From Candidatus Hydrogenedens sp. (lineage in GTDB: Bacteria; Hydrogenedentota; Hydrogenedentia; Hydrogenedentales; Hydrogenedentaceae), in contig JAIWNQ010000166.1 in assembly GCA_020216745.1 (NCBI GenBank), positions 1-10,000 of the forward strand: a stretch of 10,000 nt of DNA. Reading direction: 5' to 3'. This document shows, piece by piece, positions 5,317-10,000 of the stretch. The position numbers were made by a program, and so were the translations under genes. The notes under the pieces were generated by a model. The model had not been told where the DNA came from. It ran no database searches and saw only the letters and a list, made by a program, of their open reading frames with translations. Position 1 is the stretch's first letter. The number at the start of each line of letters is the position of its first letter.

Positions 5317-6900
5317 ATGGATTTAAGAGCATGGTTTAATCAAAAACAAATTTTATGCAAAAATATTTTTAGGAATTTGAGTATCCCAGAACTTTATGAA
5401 ATTTCACTTCAAAAAGGTGAAGGAAAATTAGGAGCCAATGGGACTTTATTAGTTAGAACTGGCAAACGAACAGGTAGATCACCAGAAGACCGTTTCGTTG
5501 TGCAAGATGAATATTCAAAAGATGCTGTTGACTGGAACAAAGTAAATCTACCCACTACAGAAGAAGTTTATAATCATATATATGACAGGATACGAGGCTT
5601 TTTAAAAGATAAAGATGTATACGTTTTTGATGGTTTTGTTGGGGCGGATGAAAGGTATCGAATCAAAGTTCGTGTGATAGCAGAAAAGGCATGGCATGCT
5701 TTATTTGCACGAACATTGTTTTTGAGACCTACACCAGAGCAATTGGAACATTTTGGGGAACCGAACTTCTGTGTCTTTGCTTGTGGCGGTTTGAAGTTAG
5801 AAGGGGAGAAAGATAAGGTTAAGACAGATACAGCGATTATTCTTAATCTTAAAGAAAAAAACATCCTGATTTGCGGTTCAGACTATGGCGGAGAGATAAA
5901 GAAGAGTATTTTCACTGTAATGAATTTTATTATGCCAGAACAAAATGTGATGCCAATGCATTGTTCCGCTAATGTTGGAAAAGATGGTGATAGTGCTATA
6001 TTCTTTGGCCTTTCTGGAACAGGAAAAACAACTCTATCAGCAGACCCAGCTCGGTATCTTATCGGAGATGATGAACACGGCTGGAGTGAAGATGGCATTT
6101 TTAACTTTGAAGGAGGATGTTACGCAAAGATAATTAAGTTAAGGAAAGAATCAGAACCGTTAATTTATAGTGCTATTCGTTTTGGTTCTATTGCAGAAAA
6201 TGTTGTTTATGACCCATCAACACGTGAAATTGATTTTGATGATGGTAGTATTACAGAAAATACACGGACGACTTATCCTGTGGAGTTCATCCCGAATGTT
6301 GTCCTTAGTGGTAAAGCTGGACACCCAAAAAATATATTTCTATTAACTGCAGATGCCTTCGGGATTTTGCCCCCAGTTGCTAAGTTAACCCCAGAAGGGG
6401 CTATGTATCATTTCCTCTCTGGTTATACAGCAAAACTGGCAGGAACAGAAGTAAATATTGTTGAACCACAAGCAACTTTCTCCACCTGTTTTGGGGCACC
6501 ATTTATGATTCGTAGTCCGTGGGTGTATGCTCGTTTATTAGCAGATAAGATGAAAAAACATAGTGCGGATTGCTGGTTGATTAATACAGGCTGGTCGGGT
6601 GGTCCTTATGGAGTTGGGAAACGCATGTCCATTGAACTGACCCGCTCAATTTTATCAGCCGTATTAGAAGGCAAATTGAAGAATGCAAAGTTTATAAAAT
6701 TAGACAAATTGAATTTAATGGTACCCGAAGCCATCGAAGGTTTAGAAGACCAACGGGTATTAATTCCAGAACATACATGGCAGGATAAAAATGCATACCA
6801 GCAAAAAATGAAACATCTTGTTGGCTTGTTTATGAAAAATTTTGAGCGATTTAAAGCTCAGGCAGATAATGCAGTGTTAGAAGCAGGTCCTAATTTATAA
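5317..6900 (+). CDS. pckA: Phosphoenolpyruvate carboxykinase (ATP)
   Basis: This cytosolic enzyme converts oxaloacetate and ATP to phosphoenolpyruvate, CO2 and ADP. It is the entry step of gluconeogenesis, and in some anaerobes it runs in reverse to fix CO2 and make ATP. Motifs in order: RTGKRTGRSPEDRF near residues 47-60 (substrate-binding arginine region), the P-loop GLSGTGKTTLS at 231-241, the metal-binding GDDEHGW around 250-256, NTRTTYP near 315-321, and TADAFGILPPVAKLT at 344-358. GWSGGPYGVGKRMS follows near the C-terminus. This identifies the ATP-dependent rather than the GTP-dependent family. I start it at ATG 5317, which has AAGGAGA at 5304-5310, six bases away; a GTG nine codons upstream would place that Shine-Dalgarno site inside the gene. 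The resulting 527 residues match the family's usual 525 to 540. The gene appears monocistronic, with a long A+T-rich leader and a strong terminator. Confidence 0.98.
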   Translation: MDLRAWFNQKQILCKNIFRNLSIPELYEISLQKGEGKLGANGTLLVRTGKRTGRSPEDRFVVQDEYSKDAVDWNKVNLPTTEEVYNHIYDRIRGFLKDKDVYVFDGFVGADERYRIKVRVIAEKAWHALFARTLFLRPTPEQLEHFGEPNFCVFACGGLKLEGEKDKVKTDTAIILNLKEKNILICGSDYGGEIKKSIFTVMNFIMPEQNVMPMHCSANVGKDGDSAIFFGLSGTGKTTLSADPARYLIGDDEHGWSEDGIFNFEGGCYAKIIKLRKESEPLIYSAIRFGSIAENVVYDPSTREIDFDDGSITENTRTTYPVEFIPNVVLSGKAGHPKNIFLLTADAFGILPPVAKLTPEGAMYHFLSGYTAKLAGTEVNIVEPQATFSTCFGAPFMIRSPWVYARLLADKMKKHSADCWLINTGWSGGPYGVGKRMSIELTRSILSAVLEGKLKNAKFIKLDKLNLMVPEAIEGLEDQRVLIPEHTWQDKNAYQQKMKHLVGLFMKNFERFKAQADNAVLEAGPNL

Positions 6901-6929
6901 CCTGTTATTTTATTAATTGGTAATATTTG

Positions 6930-6965
6930 GAGTACACTATTTGAAAAGTAGTGTACTCTTTTTTT
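6930..6965 (+). terminator. Intrinsic terminator of pckA
   Basis: A perfect 10-base stem (GAGTACACTA at 6930-6939 with its complement at 6949-6958) encloses a short loop in which a few more bases can pair. It is followed directly by seven T residues at 6959-6965. It lies 30 bases after the pckA stop and separates pckA from the next gene. Confidence 0.94.
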
Positions 6966-6987
6966 ATGTTTATTCTATCAAATAGAA
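6941..6987 (+). promoter_or_regulatory. Possible promoter and palindromic operator for the GH123-like gene, overlapping the pckA terminator
   Basis: TTGAAA (five of six matches to the -35 consensus) lies at 6941-6946 in the terminator loop, 18 bases before TATGTT (four of six to the -10 consensus) at 6965-6970. Just downstream, TTCTAT and ATAGAA form a perfect 6-base inverted repeat around CAA at 6973-6987, where transcription would start. Only 44 bases separate the terminator from the next start codon, so the promoter must lie about here unless the gene depends on read-through. Both elements are short and could be chance. Confidence 0.28.
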
Positions 6988-7009
6988 ACCCAATATAAGG
7001 AGATAATAA

Positions 7010-10000
7010 ATGAAAAGACCTTTCTTATTTACAATGTTCTTTCTTGTAATTTGTATGTTAACAGATGTTATTTTTGCTGAAACTGCACCTGTTTTTCCTG
7101 TCCAAGAAGGTGTATTTATCAAAGAATGGCTCGTTTGTGGGACATTCCCGAATCCACTAAAGGAAGGGGTTGTAGAATTCCGTCATGATGAAACTACATT
7201 AGGGTTTTACATTGATTATCTCGCTAAGGCTGGAGGTGAAAACAATATAACCCCTGAGGAAGGGATGAGTATTGACCCTGGTGATGGTATAACACGTGTA
7301 TGGAAAAAATATACATCACCAGAGGACTATATTAATTTTAATAACATCTTTGAAGATAATCAGGGAGGTAAAGTCGCTTATGCATTTTGTTACTTAAAGA
7401 GCGATATGGATAAAGAAGTAATTTTAGGTATTGGTAGCAATGATGGCGTTCGTGTCTGGCTGAATGGAGAACGGATTTGGGATAATCATTGTCCGAGAGG
7501 TGCGATGATTGATGACGATTGTTTTGAAGTATCATTAAAGTCAGGATTAAATCCGTTATTAATAAAAGTAGACCAGGGATTTGGAAATTGGGGATTTTAT
7601 GCACGGGTAGTTAATAAAGAAGAGGTATTGAAGAAATTGAAAGATCTTCCAGACTTACGTGCAGATATTACTTATGTGTTAGAAAATAATTCACTGAGAG
7701 CATGGATGGCTCGACACTCTAAATATCGCTTATTAGACCCACCCATTCAATACACATTGCAATTACTAAATGCTAATGGTGAGTCTGTACAGAAAAATTC
7801 AGCAAATTTGGGGCAATCTGTAACTTTTTCACTTGAAGGACTTCCTGAAGGACCATATCGTTTAGAAGGAAAATTTTCATTGCCAGATGGAACGACCTTT
7901 GAAAAGCAAAGTTTCTATTATCATGGACAACCAACTGTCATCATTAATTTTGGACAGGTAAACGATGATATAAAACCACGTCAGATCGAACTCCTATATG
8001 ATAGCCGACAGAGGACACTAAAAGATGAAGCCATATTAAAAAGTTCTCAATATACCCCAGTGTTAGAACCTGTTTCAGGAGGGATTCAAGAATTAGATTC
8101 GGGTAAATATGCTGTATTACGAACCGATTTAAGCCCTATCTGGATACGGGTATTATTACCCTCGCCAGGATTAGGATATCAGTGGTATATGCTGAAAGAT
8201 GAAGGGTATCGATTTGAAACGAAGGAAATTCAAGAAATTAATGCATTAGAACAAATTGAGAAGAATTTAAGGAATAGATATTCAAATGCATTGGAGTCAG
8301 GCACCTTCCCATTTTCAGAATGGCTTTTCCAATCCTACAGCCAGAGACTTATGTTAACCCCTGTCCATCAGGTGAAAGGGGAAATTTCTCCTGAGGAACG
8401 TTTGAGAAGAATTCAACGGCTATCTTCATTAAAAGCAAAAGTGGCTGATAAGGAAACCGCTACTGTTTGGTTTGCTCCATCTATAGAAAAAGTAGGAAAG
8501 AACGAACCTACTCCAGATTGTTCTTTAGAGTATTTACCTTTAGATATAGCGAAGAATGAATATGAGGCCTTTCAAGTTGTTATTACTCCGAAGAGCCCTA
8601 TCTCCTCAATAAAGGTGAATGTCACTGATGGAAAGACGCAAGATGGATATACTTTACCAGCAGGACAGTTTAAGATATTTGAAGTTGATTATGTCCCTAT
8701 TACAGTAGTGTCTGATTATTATGGAGAATTGACAGATTATCCAGACCCAATTGTCCCCGTTCAGGATTATGTTAAAGGTAGAACCGATGGTAATATCGTA
8801 TTATGGGTCAGATTATATGTTGGCAAAGGACAACCACCAGGAATTTATGAAGGGTCTTTACAACTAAAATCGAATGAGTTGAATTTAGAAATACCCTACA
8901 AAGTCAACGTAGTAAATTATACTCTCCCTGTCGATACAAGCACAGAAACTGCATACGGTGTTTCGCCAGGTTATTCATGGCATGGTCCCTTGAACGATGA
9001 ACAAAAACGTGAAGTCTTTGACCTATATATGAAAACATGCATGGAGTATCGCATTTCCCCTTATACTCCACATGCATATGGACCGATTACATGGAAATTT
9101 GAAGGAACACCCCCCGAGGCTATTGTCGACTTTACGGAATTTGATAAAGCAATGGAAAAATATTTAAATCAGTATCACTTTAATGCTTTTAATGTCGGAG
9201 GGCTTCCAAATGAACTTAATGGCGCTCCCCGTTATTCAGAAGAGTATAATCGTTTATTTGCCTCTATTTACCAACAGGTGCAAGAACATCTGAGAGAGAA
9301 AGGGTGGTTACATAAAGCGTACTGGTATTGGGTTGATGAACCAGCGCCCGCTGATTATGCAAGTGTAAAACAAGGAATGGAATTGCTTTATAAGGCGTGT
9401 CCAGATATACGTCGATTGTTAACCTGCAATCAAGAGCCAGCACCAGCTCCGTATTTCTGGGATGTTGTGAATCTTTGGGTGCCTATTTTTAATATGTATG
9501 ATGAGACCCGTGCTCGATGGAGACAGGAATTAGGCGAAACAATCTGGTGGTATGTCTGTACTGCACCTCGTGCCCCTTATGCAAATAACTTTGTTGACCA
9601 TCCAGCAATTAATCACCGCATTCGTTATTGGCAATTGGACAAATATAATTTAGAAGGTGACCTCTTCTGGTCCATAACATATTGGGCACAAAATCCATGG
9701 GAAGAGGCGATGTCTATCGGTGATGGAGGTCAACGTTGGGGTAATGGTGATGGACGTTTACTATATCCACCAAGAAAACAACCATCTTCTGAGCCTCTTA
9801 TAGAACCGCCAGTACCATCAATTCGTTTGGAATGCATAAGAGATGGATTGGAAGACCGCGAATACTTGTTAGTATTAGAACGGGCTGATGCAAGAAAGGC
9901 TCCGATAGGTTTAATGGCTCGCAAAGTGAGAGCGGAAGCGTTAAATTATTTGACCCCGTCATTAAAAGTTTACGAGCAGAACCCAGTTATGTTTTATTAT
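7010..10000 (+). CDS. Secreted GH123-like (DUF4091) multidomain glycoside hydrolase, 3' end beyond the window
   Basis: This frame stays open for 997 codons to the last base. ATG 7010 has AAGGAGA six bases upstream. A Sec signal peptide (MKRPFLF, hydrophobic core, cleavage after IFA at residue 23) sends it out of the cytoplasm. Residues about 30-210 form a beta-sandwich-like module with EWLVCGTFPNP and GSNDGVRVWLNGE (142-154), resembling the ligand-binding modules common in planctomycete-type glycanases. About 210-485 is an unassigned region. From about 485 the GH123-type part begins: WFAPSIEKV, NEYEAFQVVIT (516-526), PDPIVP (578-583), then YWYWVDEP with an adjacent Asp776-Glu777. WGNGDGRLLYP (910-920) and RLECIRDGLEDREYL (939-953) follow. 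GH123 enzymes use an Asp-Glu pair in substrate-assisted hydrolysis of beta-N-acetylgalactosaminides, and the pair here fits. The substrate is not proven, since DUF4091 is broader than characterised GH123. The end, NPVMFYY, suggests that only a short tail is missing. Confidence 0.9.
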   Translation, partial: MKRPFLFTMFFLVICMLTDVIFAETAPVFPVQEGVFIKEWLVCGTFPNPLKEGVVEFRHDETTLGFYIDYLAKAGGENNITPEEGMSIDPGDGITRVWKKYTSPEDYINFNNIFEDNQGGKVAYAFCYLKSDMDKEVILGIGSNDGVRVWLNGERIWDNHCPRGAMIDDDCFEVSLKSGLNPLLIKVDQGFGNWGFYARVVNKEEVLKKLKDLPDLRADITYVLENNSLRAWMARHSKYRLLDPPIQYTLQLLNANGESVQKNSANLGQSVTFSLEGLPEGPYRLEGKFSLPDGTTFEKQSFYYHGQPTVIINFGQVNDDIKPRQIELLYDSRQRTLKDEAILKSSQYTPVLEPVSGGIQELDSGKYAVLRTDLSPIWIRVLLPSPGLGYQWYMLKDEGYRFETKEIQEINALEQIEKNLRNRYSNALESGTFPFSEWLFQSYSQRLMLTPVHQVKGEISPEERLRRIQRLSSLKAKVADKETATVWFAPSIEKVGKNEPTPDCSLEYLPLDIAKNEYEAFQVVITPKSPISSIKVNVTDGKTQDGYTLPAGQFKIFEVDYVPITVVSDYYGELTDYPDPIVPVQDYVKGRTDGNIVLWVRLYVGKGQPPGIYEGSLQLKSNELNLEIPYKVNVVNYTLPVDTSTETAYGVSPGYSWHGPLNDEQKREVFDLYMKTCMEYRISPYTPHAYGPITWKFEGTPPEAIVDFTEFDKAMEKYLNQYHFNAFNVGGLPNELNGAPRYSEEYNRLFASIYQQVQEHLREKGWLHKAYWYWVDEPAPADYASVKQGMELLYKACPDIRRLLTCNQEPAPAPYFWDVVNLWVPIFNMYDETRARWRQELGETIWWYVCTAPRAPYANNFVDHPAINHRIRYWQLDKYNLEGDLFWSITYWAQNPWEEAMSIGDGGQRWGNGDGRLLYPPRKQPSSEPLIEPPVPSIRLECIRDGLEDREYLLVLERADARKAPIGLMARKVRAEALNYLTPSLKVYEQNPVMFYY

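Noticed and set aside
5574..6098. Two reverse-strand frames opposite pckA
   Set aside because: Both lie opposite the most conserved region of PEP carboxykinase and have no domain of their own.
7043..7060. Lipoprotein reading of the GH123-like signal peptide (Cys at residue 15)
   Set aside because: The residues before the Cys (Leu-Val-Ile) do not match a lipobox, which needs a small residue before Cys, and a clean signal peptidase I site lies at residue 23.
7338..7604. 88-codon reverse-strand frame opposite the GH123-like gene
   Set aside because: The forward frame reads continuously through as a signal-peptide-led, motif-bearing protein; the reverse product is unrecognisable.
9730..9924. 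64-codon reverse-strand frame near the right end
   Set aside because: Antisense to conserved GH123-type motifs WGNGDGRLLYP and RLECIRDGLEDREYL.

Overview
The window is A+T-rich DNA with tight gene spacing. Every supported gene is on the + strand, and I see no tRNA, rRNA, mobile element or CRISPR array. The source looks like an uncultured, heterotrophic, probably Gram-negative bacterium. The content is compatible with the PVC/FCB-like or Hydrogenedentota-like part of the tree: a DUF1844 protein, a tiny COX24/AURKAIP1-type basic ribosomal protein, a secreted DUF4139 protein, and a large secreted glycoside-hydrolase-123-like protein with an N-terminal beta-sandwich module. That placement is inference from gene content only; no marker in the window fixes it.

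Layout. (1) 1-615 is the 3' part of an oligopeptide/dipeptide ABC transporter ATPase that begins before the window. (2) 635-1357 is a short housekeeping unit: a promoter-like site, nucleoside diphosphate kinase (ndk), a 30-codon GTG-started gene for a very basic COX24/bS22-like peptide, and a long hairpin that probably terminates it at least partly. (3) 1393-1842 is a DUF1844 protein whose most likely start is a GTG, followed by a gene-free 282-base gap. (4) 2125-5170 looks like an operon: secreted DUF4139 protein, NAD(P)H-hydrate epimerase (nnrE), RNA 2',3'-cyclic phosphodiesterase (thpR) and a YggT-family membrane protein, with gaps of 39, 10 and 3 bases. (5) 5317-6900 is ATP-dependent PEP carboxykinase (pckA), preceded by an A+T-rich leader holding a duplicated TATAAT-containing 14-mer and closed by a textbook intrinsic terminator. 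(6) 7010-10000 is a secreted GH123/DUF4091-like protein that runs off the window after 997 codons.

Functionally, the window combines nutrient capture (peptide importer, extracellular glycan hydrolase), central metabolism (PEP carboxykinase), nucleotide and cofactor upkeep (Ndk, NnrE) and RNA/translation functions (ThpR, the COX24-like peptide). I found no convincing new multi-gene system. The items most worth a second look are the 30-codon gene, a 9-base-period repeat that forms the 3' end of nnrE and supplies its stop codon and the next gene's ribosome binding site, the secreted GH123-like protein, and the regulatory-looking DNA on either side of pckA.
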